Below are positions 1 through 6,512 of a DNA stretch of 7,281 nucleotides, piece by piece. Source of the stretch: an uncultured Prevotella sp. (GTDB lineage Bacteria > Bacteroidota > Bacteroidia > Bacteroidales > Bacteroidaceae). The stretch's first letter is position 1, and each line of letters begins with the position of its first letter. A model generated the notes under the pieces. The model saw only the letters and a program-made list of their open reading frames with translations. It was not told the origin of the DNA and made no database searches. Position numbers and translations under genes: made by a program. The stretch is taken from NCBI GenBank assembly GCA_945614335.1, contig CALZAP010000062.1:1-7281 (forward strand). Direction: 5' to 3'.

Positions 1-55
1 CAGCGAGAATACGGATATTGTCCGCTGCCTTGTTCATAAGATTCTTGTCATTCAT
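1..55 (-). CDS. tkt: Transketolase, N-terminal fragment (runs off left edge)
   Basis: Eighteen codons are visible, starting at an ATG (cat at 53-55) and reading MNDKNLMNKAADNIRILA before the window ends. This matches the start of bacterial transketolases, in which a short lead is followed by an N-x-x-A-D-N-I-R-I-L-A-type helix just before the thiamine-diphosphate domain. Transketolase is a cytosolic ThDP enzyme that moves two-carbon ketol units between xylulose 5-phosphate and other sugar phosphates. It fits here as the last step: AraD yields xylulose 5-phosphate and transketolase consumes it. The gene lies 45 nt after the GH51 stop codon on the same strand and is probably co-transcribed. The call rests on a short peptide plus context; catalytic residues lie outside the window. 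No clear ribosome-binding sequence is seen before the ATG, as is usual in Bacteroidetes. Confidence 0.8.
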   Translation of the reverse strand, partial: MNDKNLMNKAADNIRILA

Positions 56-62
56 AATCTTT

Positions 63-97
63 AATTTGTGTGATTAAAATTTTAATTGGTTCAAATT
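63..97. promoter_or_regulatory. AT-rich two-tier dyad in the GH51-tkt gap (possible operator or hairpin)
   Basis: The 45-nt gap between the GH51 stop and the transketolase start holds a perfect 14-bp palindrome, ATTAAAATTTTAAT, at 73-86. It is flanked by an outer inverted repeat, AATTTG at 63-68 and CAAATT at 92-97, with arms 4 and 5 nt from the core. Nested symmetry of this kind fits a dimeric regulator site such as AraR, or a weak hairpin in the mRNA. The sequence is very AT-rich, so chance is a real alternative. I have not matched it to a published AraR consensus, and no standard Bacteroidetes promoter (TTTG then TAnnTTTG) is visible around it. Confidence 0.3.
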
Positions 98-100
98 TCA

Positions 101-1666
101 TTATTTAACATCGAGGACAACGATGGAACGTGCAGGCACCTTTACCTTCAAGACGTTGTTCTTCAACTTTGCATCGTTGAAGGCTGCAGGCTGAACGCGT
201 GTTGGATTCTCGAAATCGTTGTAGTCGGCGATGTTCTTGCAGGTGAGGATGCGTCCACTGACAGCCTTTGCCTTAGCGCCGGCGATGTTGACCTCTACAT
301 CCTGATCGGCATCGAGACTTACGTTGGTGAGCGAGAGAATGATGCTGCCGTCAGCCTTCTTTGCAGCTGAAGAATGGAGCATCTCCACCTTACGTCCGTC
401 CTTTGCATGGCTATCGCCACGAACCTTCTTCGAAGTGCTCTCGACATCAAGAGGGAGATAGGTTGCCTCCTGGAATCCCTTGTACATCTCGAAAACATGA
501 TAGGTAGGAGTGAGAACCATGTGGCCAGTGCCAACCTGGTCAGTGAGAATCATCGACTGGAGGACGTTTACAACCTGTGCGATGTTTGCCATGCGCACGC
601 GGTCGCAGTGGCGATGGAATACGTTGAGCGAAAGAGCTGCCACCATAGCGTCGCGCATGGCGTTCTGCTGATAGAGGTGGCCACTGATAGTGCCAGGCTC
701 CTCGTCCCACCATGTGCCCCACTCGTCGACGAGCAGACCAATCTGCTTCTTTGGGTCCTTGCGGTCCATGATGTCGGCGTGCTTCTTCACGATATCCTCA
801 ATCTCAAGACACTTGCCGATGGTCCAGTAATAGTCGTCGCTGTTGAACTTTGTGGCAGAGCCTTTGCTGCCTGACCATCCGGCGCATGTATAATAATGGA
901 GAGAAACACCATCCATGCGGTGACCTATGCGGTCCATAAGCACCTCTGTCCAGTTCAAGTCGTAGTCGCTGGCACCACTGGCAATCTTATAGAGCTTGTT
1001 GCCGTCGTAGTTGCGGCAATATACAGAGTAGCGGCGATAGAGGTCGGAATAGTATTCAGGGCGCATGCTTCCGCCGCAACCCCAGCTCTCGTTGCCTACG
1101 CCGAGGTACTTCACCTTCCATGCCTTGTCGCGGCCGTTCTGTCGGCGGAGCTTGGCCATAGGCGTGTCGCCGTCGCTTGTCATATACTCAACCCACTTGG
1201 CAAGCTCCTCTACGGTGCCGCTGCCCACGTTTCCGCTGATGTATGGCTCGCAACCGAGCATCTCACAGAGATTGAGGAATTCGTGTGTACCGAAGGAGTT
1301 GTCTTCTATGGTGCCACCCCAGTTGTTGTTCTGCATCTTAGGACGCTTGTCCTTTGGTCCGATGCCGTCCATCCAGTGATACTCGTCGGCAAAACATCCT
1401 CCCGGCCAGCGCAGCACAGGCACCTGAAGAGCCTTCAGAGCCTCAAACACGTCCTTGCGGTATCCGTTGATGTTTGGTATCTGGGAGTTTTCTCCGACCC
1501 ACAGTCCGCCGTAGATACATGAACCGAGGTGTTCAGCAAACTGTCCATAAATCTCCTTATGGATTTTCTGTGTGCCTTGATTAACGTGAACAGTAACCTT
1601 GGCGTTGTCAGCCATTGCCGTCATTGTGAAGGCGGCAATGGTGATAGTTGTGAATATTCTTTTCAT
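101..1666 (-). CDS. Secreted GH51 alpha-L-arabinofuranosidase
   Basis: This 521-residue protein is a family GH51 alpha-L-arabinofuranosidase, a retaining enzyme that removes terminal arabinofuranosyl units from arabinan, arabinoxylan fragments or arabino-oligosaccharides. A signal peptide is visible: MKR, a hydrophobic stretch to about residue 16, then AMA before D20. There is no lipobox Cys, so a soluble periplasmic location is likely. The (beta/alpha)8 barrel spans roughly residues 40-395, followed by a C-terminal beta-sandwich. The acid/base is E193 in GVGNESWG and the nucleophile is E315 in LLVDEWGTWW. The substrate-site loop reads RWPGGCF (86-92), with Cys91 where many family members have Asn. 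The gene begins 25 nt after the araB stop and supplies free arabinose to the pathway. No SusC/SusD pair is in view, which favours short oligosaccharides as substrate. It resembles genes called abfA elsewhere; exact linkage preference cannot be read from the sequence. Confidence 0.93.
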   Translation of the reverse strand: MKRIFTTITIAAFTMTAMADNAKVTVHVNQGTQKIHKEIYGQFAEHLGSCIYGGLWVGENSQIPNINGYRKDVFEALKALQVPVLRWPGGCFADEYHWMDGIGPKDKRPKMQNNNWGGTIEDNSFGTHEFLNLCEMLGCEPYISGNVGSGTVEELAKWVEYMTSDGDTPMAKLRRQNGRDKAWKVKYLGVGNESWGCGGSMRPEYYSDLYRRYSVYCRNYDGNKLYKIASGASDYDLNWTEVLMDRIGHRMDGVSLHYYTCAGWSGSKGSATKFNSDDYYWTIGKCLEIEDIVKKHADIMDRKDPKKQIGLLVDEWGTWWDEEPGTISGHLYQQNAMRDAMVAALSLNVFHRHCDRVRMANIAQVVNVLQSMILTDQVGTGHMVLTPTYHVFEMYKGFQEATYLPLDVESTSKKVRGDSHAKDGRKVEMLHSSAAKKADGSIILSLTNVSLDADQDVEVNIAGAKAKAVSGRILTCKNIADYNDFENPTRVQPAAFNDAKLKNNVLKVKVPARSIVVLDVK

Positions 1667-1691
1667 TTATTTGGAAAGAAGAGTATAAACA

Positions 1692-3284
1692 TTAAACCTT
1701 ATTCTCTACCGCAGCCTGCTCAATGGCCAGTCCGCGCTTGTAGTTCTCAATCCACTTGTTGAAACCTGCAACATCCTCGGCGGTGGGTGCTATTTCCTCT
1801 CCGGTGTTGCCGGCGAAGACGCAGTCCTCAAGCCATCCTGACAATGTCTTGGCCTCCGGGTTGTTAACAAGGAAGGAAGCGAGCAGGGCTATACCCCAAG
1901 CGCCACCCTCGCCTGCTGTCTCCATGACAGAGATGGGAGAGTTGATGGCAGCCGCGAGCACACGCTGACCCACGCCTTTTGTCTTGAACAGACCACCATG
2001 GCCTGTGATGCGGTCTACCTTCACATGCTCTTCGTTGAAGAGGATGTCGTTGCCAATCTTCAGCACTCCTACAGAAGCGTAGAGGTTGGCACGCATGAAG
2101 TTTGCAAGGTTGAACTTGTCGTTAGCAGAGCGCACAAACATTGGGCGTCCCTCAGCCAGTCCGGTCACAGGTTCGCCAGAGATGTAGTTGTAGGAAATGA
2201 GTCCGCCGCAGTCGGCATCTCCAGTGAGGGCATTGTTGTAAAGCTTACCAAACACTTCGTTCATATCTACCGGAATGCCAAGCAGTTGCTGATATTCCTT
2301 AAAGAGGTTTACCCAGGCGTTAAGGTCGCTGGTACAGTTGTTGCAGTGAACCATGGCCACGAGCGATCCGTCAGGTGTAGTCACCATGTCGATCATCTCA
2401 TAAGGCTTGGTGAGGTCTTTCTCCAATACAATCATCGAGAACGAAGAAGTACCGGCAGAGACATTACCAGTGCGCTGCTTTACAGCATTGGTAGCCACCA
2501 TTCCTGTGCCAGCGTCACCTTCAGGCGGACAAACAGGTATACCAGGTTTCAGGTGTCCAGAAATGTCGAGGCGCTTAGCACCCTCTGCTGTAAGGAATCC
2601 GGCGTTTTCTCCTGCGATTTTCACCTGTGGCAGTATGTCGAGCAGTTTCCATGAAAAGCCCTTTGGCTCCACGAGTTTATCAAACTTTGCAACCATCTCT
2701 GCTGAGTAGTCGCGGGTTTGCGGGTCAATGGGCAGCATACCAGAAGCGTCGCCTATGCCAAGCACCTTTTCACCTGTAACCTGCCAGTGGATATAACCGG
2801 CGAGAGTGGTGATGAAGTCGATGTCTGCCACGTGCTCCTCGTTGTCGAGTATGCACTGGTAGAGGTGTGAGATGCTCCATCGCAGAGGAATGTTGTATAC
2901 GAAGAGTTCTGACAGTTCTGCCGCTGCCTTTGCTGTGTTGGTGTTACGCCAGGTGCGGAAGGGAACGAGAATCTTTTGTTCCTTGTTGAAGGCCATATAG
3001 CCGTGCATCATGGCCGAGAAGCCGATGGCAGCCAGCACCTCAATCTCGCAGTCATATTTGGCCAGCACGTCCTTGCGGAGTTCTGCATAGCAGTCCTGGA
3101 GTCCATACCATATAGCTTCCACGCTATATGTCCAGAGTCCGTCGACGAGTTGGTTTTCCCACTCGTGGCTTCCCTGTGCTATAGGCTTGTTCTCCTGGTC
3201 TACGAGAACGGCCTTGATGCGGGTGGAACCAAACTCGATACCGAGAATGGCCTTACCCTGTTGGATTGTTTCTTTTGCGGTCAT
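1692..3284 (-). CDS. araB: Ribulokinase, FGGY-family carbohydrate kinase
   Basis: This 530-residue FGGY kinase very probably phosphorylates L-ribulose to L-ribulose 5-phosphate using ATP in the cytosol. The fold appears as two actin-like lobes. The N-terminal phosphate motif [10 protein letters not shown] lies at 15-24. The central PPEGDAGTG at 253-261 contains the likely catalytic base D257. A nucleotide-binding stretch begins [13 protein letters not shown] at 428, and an adenosine-loop-like [13 protein letters not shown] sits at 457-469. It sits between araA and the GH51 gene and is the only kinase in view, which gives the substrate; sequence alone would allow xylulokinase or another FGGY member. 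It is shorter than E. coli AraB (566 residues), and its motifs look distant from that protein. The ATG at 3284 follows an A/T-rich leader without a clear ribosome-binding site, 17 nt after the hairpin that fills the araA-araB gap. Confidence 0.87.
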   Translation of the reverse strand: MTAKETIQQGKAILGIEFGSTRIKAVLVDQENKPIAQGSHEWENQLVDGLWTYSVEAIWYGLQDCYAELRKDVLAKYDCEIEVLAAIGFSAMMHGYMAFNKEQKILVPFRTWRNTNTAKAAAELSELFVYNIPLRWSISHLYQCILDNEEHVADIDFITTLAGYIHWQVTGEKVLGIGDASGMLPIDPQTRDYSAEMVAKFDKLVEPKGFSWKLLDILPQVKIAGENAGFLTAEGAKRLDISGHLKPGIPVCPPEGDAGTGMVATNAVKQRTGNVSAGTSSFSMIVLEKDLTKPYEMIDMVTTPDGSLVAMVHCNNCTSDLNAWVNLFKEYQQLLGIPVDMNEVFGKLYNNALTGDADCGGLISYNYISGEPVTGLAEGRPMFVRSANDKFNLANFMRANLYASVGVLKIGNDILFNEEHVKVDRITGHGGLFKTKGVGQRVLAAAINSPISVMETAGEGGAWGIALLASFLVNNPEAKTLSGWLEDCVFAGNTGEEIAPTAEDVAGFNKWIENYKRGLAIEQAAVENKV

Positions 3285-3301
3285 ATTATTTTTTTGTAAA
3301 A

Positions 3302-3435
3302 GGGAGTTATTGGGGGAGTTATTGGGGGAGTTATGAAGGGGAGTTATGAAGGGCCAAATGTTTATCCGCAGAATGGTATTGGCCTATTATAACTTCCCAT
3401 TATAACTTCCCATTATAACTTCCCATTATAACTTC
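3302..3435. repeat. Composite repeat-built hairpin filling the araA-araB gap
   Basis: The left arm holds four copies of GGGAGTTAT, starting at 3302, 3314, 3326 and 3339. The right arm holds tandem copies of ATTATAACTTCCC at 3386-3398, 3399-3411 and 3412-3424, with a fourth, shortened copy at 3425-3435. The arms are near reverse complements. Each AGTTAT block on the left pairs with an ATAACT block on the right, G-runs pair with C-runs, and the two inner blocks stay in register, with one-base bulges needed further out. The apex is closed by GGCCAA (3352-3357) and TTGGCC (3379-3384) around a 21-nt loop. In the operon mRNA the structure begins directly after the araA stop codon and ends 17 nt before the araB ATG. 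It could protect the araA 3' end, direct cleavage, or dampen araB translation; it may also be an intergenic repeat element with no operon-specific role. Confidence 0.85.
3386..3435. repeat. 13-nt tandem repeat, about 3.8 copies
   Basis: The unit ATTATAACTTCCC occurs three times without mismatch, back to back. A fourth copy begins ATTATAACTTC and then diverges into the araA stop codon region. The array abuts the stop codon (3436-3438) exactly. It forms one arm of the larger hairpin. Perfect identity between copies suggests recent duplication by slipped-strand replication or ongoing homogenisation, so copy number may differ between strains. Confidence 0.9.
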
Positions 3436-4977
3436 TTATTTAAACGCCTTGTTCAACATATAGTAAACCTCGTTGTTGCGGAGCTGGGTCTTGAATCCGC
3501 TGGTAGTGGTGTCCTTGTCGATGTTGATGCACTCGATGTCGAGCATCTCGGCAAAGTCTTCCCAATATTCGGCAGTGATGTCGTAAGAGAATGCGCTGTG
3601 GTGAGTACCACCGGCGAGAATCCATGCTCCTGCACCAATCTCGAACGAAGGCTGAGGAACCCAGAGGGCAGAGGCAACGGGGAGCTTAGGCATTGGCTTC
3701 GGCTCGATGCACTCTACCTCAGAGGTAATCAGGCGGAAACGGTTGCCAAGGTCTACAACGGTGGCCTTGATACCACGGCCTGTCTTGGATGTGAACACGA
3801 GGCGAGCGGTCTGCTCCTTGCGGATACCGATGCCAAGGAAGTGTACCTCAAGGGTAGGCTTGTTGACAGCGATGAGCGGACATACCTCGAGCATGTGGCT
3901 CTGGAGGCTGGATGTGCAGTCGGGAGCGAAGTTGAGGGTGTAGTCCTCGAGGAACGAGCAGCCCTTCTCCATGCCCTGGTTCATCACCCACAGTGAGCGG
4001 TAGAGACATGCGGTCTTCCAGTCACCCTCGGCACCGAAACCGATACCCTCGGCCATAAGGCGCTGTGAGGCAAGACCAGGAATCTGGTCGAAACCGATGA
4101 AGTTCGGGTCGTTGATGTCAGCCTCGCCAAGGTCGTCGAAATTGGTTGTGAAGGCTGTGGCACCCTCTTCCTTCAGCACGCGGCGCAGGGCAATCTCTGC
4201 CTTGGCAGCGTGGAGCACCTTCTCCCAGTAAACCTCTTCGCCCGACTCGTCGATCTTGATTGTGTATTCCTTCTTGTACTGCTCAACGAGAGCCTGTGCC
4301 TCCTCGTCTGATACTTGCTTCCAGTACTCCATGAGGTTTGACACTGGATAATAGTCAACATGATATCCGAGACGCTGTTCGAACTCTACACGGTCGCCGT
4401 CGGTAACAGCCACGTTGTTCATGTTCATACCGAACATCAGACAGCGGCAGTTGTGGGCGTCGGCCACGGCAGCAGCCACGCGTGACCAAACTGCAATTCT
4501 CTCCTGAGCCTCAGGGCTCTTCCAGTGGCCTACAACAACCTTGCGTGGTACACGCATGCGGGTGCAGATATGACCGAACTCGATGTCTCCGTGAGCCGAC
4601 TGGTTGAGGTTCATGAAGTCCATGTCGATGGAGTCCCATGGGAGGTCGGCGTTATACTGTGTGTGGAAGTGGAGCAGAGGCTTCTTCAGAGCCTGCAGAC
4701 CCTTGATCCACATCTTTGCGGGCGAGAAGGTGTGCATCCATGTGATGATTCCCACGCACTTCTCGTCGTTGTTAGAAGCCTTCATGATGGCCTCTACCTC
4801 AGCCGAAGAGTTGGCTGTACCTTTATATACTACCTTGATAGGCAGGCGACCCGACTCATTGAGTCCTGCCACCATTTCCTTTGAATGACCGTCAACTGCT
4901 ACAACGGCGTCGCCTCCATAGAGGAGCTGTGCGCCAGTTACGAACCATACTTCGTAATTCTCAAATGCTTTAACCAT
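3436..4977 (-). CDS. araA: L-arabinose isomerase
   Basis: This 513-residue protein matches L-arabinose isomerase, the Mn-dependent cytosolic enzyme that converts L-arabinose to L-ribulose; E. coli AraA has 500 residues. Family landmarks are clear: VWFVTGAQLLYG at 10-21, HTFSPAKMWI near 82-91, and HFHTQYNADLPW at 103-114. The metal-site residues are in place, with E317 in GAEGDWKT, E344 in FLEDYT, H361 in SHMLEVCP and the HH pair at 459-460 in GGTHHSAFS. These correspond to E. coli E306, E333, H350 and the H450 region. The ATG at 4977 gives the usual N-terminus, MVKAFENYEVWF, and no upstream extension is needed. It follows araD by 42 AT-rich nt and precedes araB. The intact active site and normal length indicate a working enzyme. 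Confidence 0.97.
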   Translation of the reverse strand: MVKAFENYEVWFVTGAQLLYGGDAVVAVDGHSKEMVAGLNESGRLPIKVVYKGTANSSAEVEAIMKASNNDEKCVGIITWMHTFSPAKMWIKGLQALKKPLLHFHTQYNADLPWDSIDMDFMNLNQSAHGDIEFGHICTRMRVPRKVVVGHWKSPEAQERIAVWSRVAAAVADAHNCRCLMFGMNMNNVAVTDGDRVEFEQRLGYHVDYYPVSNLMEYWKQVSDEEAQALVEQYKKEYTIKIDESGEEVYWEKVLHAAKAEIALRRVLKEEGATAFTTNFDDLGEADINDPNFIGFDQIPGLASQRLMAEGIGFGAEGDWKTACLYRSLWVMNQGMEKGCSFLEDYTLNFAPDCTSSLQSHMLEVCPLIAVNKPTLEVHFLGIGIRKEQTARLVFTSKTGRGIKATVVDLGNRFRLITSEVECIEPKPMPKLPVASALWVPQPSFEIGAGAWILAGGTHHSAFSYDITAEYWEDFAEMLDIECINIDKDTTTSGFKTQLRNNEVYYMLNKAFK

Positions 4978-5019
4978 AGTAATTAAGTTTTTTATTAGTA
5001 ATTATGATTGTTTGTAAAA

Positions 5020-5724
5020 TTAATTTTTCTTTTTCTGTCCATAGTAGGCGTTAGGACCATGCTTGCGGCTGAAGTGTTTCTCGACGAGCAGCGGGTTCAT
5101 GGTTGTGCCCGGGTTTACTGCAAACGACACGAAGGCCATCTTTGCCACCTGCTCCATCACTACTGCATTGTATACGGCATTGTCGGCGTCCTTGCCCCAA
5201 GAGAACGGGCCGTGGTTCTTCACGAGCACTCCCGGAGTGTGTACAGGATTGATGTTGCCGGCCTTGATGCGCTTCACGATCACGTTTCCTGTCTCGAGCT
5301 CATAGTCGCCCTTCACCTCTTCCTCTGTCATGGAGTCGGTGCATGGAATGTCGTCGTGGAAATAGTCGGCATGTGTTGTTCCGATGTTCGGAATGTCCTT
5401 GCCGGCCTGTGCCCATGCGGTGGCGTAAGTGGAGTGAGTGTGTACCACACCGCCTATTTCGGGGAATGTGCGGTAGAGCACGAGATGTGTAGGTGTGTCT
5501 GAAGAGGGGTTGAGGTCTCCTTCCACCACCTTGCCGGTCTCGAGGTCAACGACCACCATGTCTGATGCCTTCATGTTGTCGTAGCTCACGCCAGAAGGTT
5601 TGATTACTACGAGGCCTTTTTCGCGGTCGATGCCTGAAACGTTGCCCCATGTGAATATCACGAGATTGTGTTTCACCAAATCCAAGTTGGCCTTAAACAC
5701 TTTTTCTTTCAGTTCTTCTAACAT
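5020..5724 (-). CDS. araD: L-ribulose-5-phosphate 4-epimerase
   Basis: This 234-residue class II aldolase-like epimerase converts L-ribulose 5-phosphate to D-xylulose 5-phosphate by a retro-aldol mechanism using Zn. E. coli AraD has 231 residues. All key residues are visible: the phosphate-site TWGNVS at 25-30, SSDTPTH at 74-80 with D76, the Zn ligands H95 and H97 in HTHS, D120 in HADYFH, H171 in NHGPF, and Y228 in the C-terminal AYYGQ. I chose the ATG at 5724 ([19 protein letters not shown]) because it gives the family's normal N-terminus. The open frame continues upstream to 5856, but those 44 codons overlap the regulator gene and look unlike AraD. The gene starts 28 nt after the regulator's stop. 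The short basic tail KKKN is a small species-level extension. Confidence 0.97.
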   Translation of the reverse strand: MLEELKEKVFKANLDLVKHNLVIFTWGNVSGIDREKGLVVIKPSGVSYDNMKASDMVVVDLETGKVVEGDLNPSSDTPTHLVLYRTFPEIGGVVHTHSTYATAWAQAGKDIPNIGTTHADYFHDDIPCTDSMTEEEVKGDYELETGNVIVKRIKAGNINPVHTPGVLVKNHGPFSWGKDADNAVYNAVVMEQVAKMAFVSFAVNPGTTMNPLLVEKHFSRKHGPNAYYGQKKKN

Positions 5725-5752
5725 AATAGTATGTATTTGAGTAAGTTTGTTG

Positions 5753-6430
5753 TCAAAGTTTAAAGTAAGGGTCATCCTTATAAACCCTTTTGTTGAATCG
5801 ATAGAGCGAAGCCCCTCGCTTCGAGCTTTCCTTGTCGATGAGTTCGGTCTTCTCAATGAAGTCCATCTCCTTTATTCTCTTACGGAAATTTCTCTTGTCC
5901 ACTTCCTCCCCCATCACTGCCTCATAGAGTTTCTGCAGCTGGGTGAGCGTGAAGAGGTTCGGAAGGAGGTTGAAGCCTATGGGCTCGCTGGATATCTTTT
6001 GTCTCATCATCTTTCGCGCGCGTCTCACCATTTCGTTATGGTCGGAGTAGAGTGTGGGCATGTCCTGGATGTTTACCCATTCCAGGTTATGCTGCTCCCG
6101 TAGTGCCTTGTCATAGTCCTTCACGTTGATGAGTGCGTAGTAGGCAATGGAGATGACCCTTTCGCCCGGGTCGCGGTCGACCCTTCCGAAAGCGCCGACC
6201 TGGCGTATGTAAAGGTTACGAAGTCCGGTCAGTTCAAGTATGACACGGTTGGCTGCCTCGTCGATGCTTTCGTCTGTGTTGACGAAGCCACCATACAACG
6301 ACCATTCGCCGCGTCCCGGGTCCATCTGTCGCTTGCCCACGAGTATTCGCAGCTGGCCTTCGTCGAATCCGAAGATGATACAGTCTACTGCTACCAGTAC
6401 TTTCGGATATTGTTGATAGAATTGTGTCAT
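5753..6430 (-). CDS. araR: AraR-type Nudix transcriptional regulator of arabinose use
   Basis: The 225-residue protein joins an N-terminal Nudix fold (about 1-145) to a C-terminal winged helix (about 155-225), the layout of NrtR/AraR regulators. The Nudix box is at 48-70 and keeps G48, E54, R62, E66 and G69. However, V63 and L67 replace two of the catalytic glutamates in the consensus REUxEE, so hydrolysis is unlikely and a ligand-sensing role is expected. The helix-turn-helix is roughly 162-189, with [13 protein letters not shown] as probable recognition helix; the basic [13 protein letters not shown] at 202-214 suits the wing. The Bacteroides thetaiotaomicron homologue, AraR, is reported to bind DNA at arabinose genes and to respond to L-arabinose. 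Its place inside the operon suggests autoregulation. The effector is inferred from family and context. Confidence 0.9.
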   Translation of the reverse strand: MTQFYQQYPKVLVAVDCIIFGFDEGQLRILVGKRQMDPGRGEWSLYGGFVNTDESIDEAANRVILELTGLRNLYIRQVGAFGRVDRDPGERVISIAYYALINVKDYDKALREQHNLEWVNIQDMPTLYSDHNEMVRRARKMMRQKISSEPIGFNLLPNLFTLTQLQKLYEAVMGEEVDKRNFRKRIKEMDFIEKTELIDKESSKRGASLYRFNKRVYKDDPYFKL

Positions 6431-6471
6431 CTATCTATTTGGTTTAATTATTATTAGTTTATTTGCTCAAC

Positions 6472-6511
6472 TTTTTAGGAGTTAAGGAGTTAAGTCCTTA
6501 ACTCCTAAAAA
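6472..6511. repeat. Perfect 16-bp inverted repeat downstream of the transporter gene
   Basis: TTTTTAGGAGTTAAGG at 6472-6487 and CCTTAACTCCTAAAAA at 6496-6511 are exact reverse complements around an 8-nt loop. The hairpin begins one base after the symporter stop codon (6513-6515) in the direction of transcription. It looks like a terminator but lacks the U-run that should follow the stem on the transcribed strand: the 3' side ends in A's, because the U's lie on the 5' side. Partial termination, protection of the transporter mRNA end, or a processing site are all possible. GGAGTTAA is itself duplicated at 6478-6485 and 6486-6493, which allows a smaller alternative hairpin with the right arm. 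Confidence 0.8.
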
Positions 6512-6512
6512 A

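Noticed and set aside
896..1522. Long open frames on the plus strand, here and at 1998-2654, 374-874 and 3598-3996
   Set aside because: They lie wholly inside well-supported minus-strand genes, show no recognisable domain, and are explained by codon bias of the real genes.
3302..3435. CRISPR array
   Set aside because: The units are 9-13 nt and nearly contiguous, with no unique spacers of normal size and no cas genes; the arms are inverted relative to each other.
4978..5019. Direct repeat AGTAATTA at 4978-4985 and 4997-5004 as a regulator site before araA
   Set aside because: Eight-base matches are expected by chance in such AT-rich sequence, and there is no dyad or promoter match beside it.
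5725..5856. Upstream extension of araD by 44 codons in the same open frame
   Set aside because: It overlaps the araR coding region, has a basic low-complexity sequence unlike AraD, and the internal ATG at 5724 gives the normal family N-terminus and length.
6431..6471. Separate promoter for araR
   Set aside because: No TTTG / TAnnTTTG pair with proper spacing is seen on the minus strand; AT-richness alone is not enough.
6472..6511. Standard intrinsic terminator for the symporter transcript
   Set aside because: No U-run follows the stem in the direction of transcription, and co-oriented pathway genes continue beyond it. Partial termination is not excluded.
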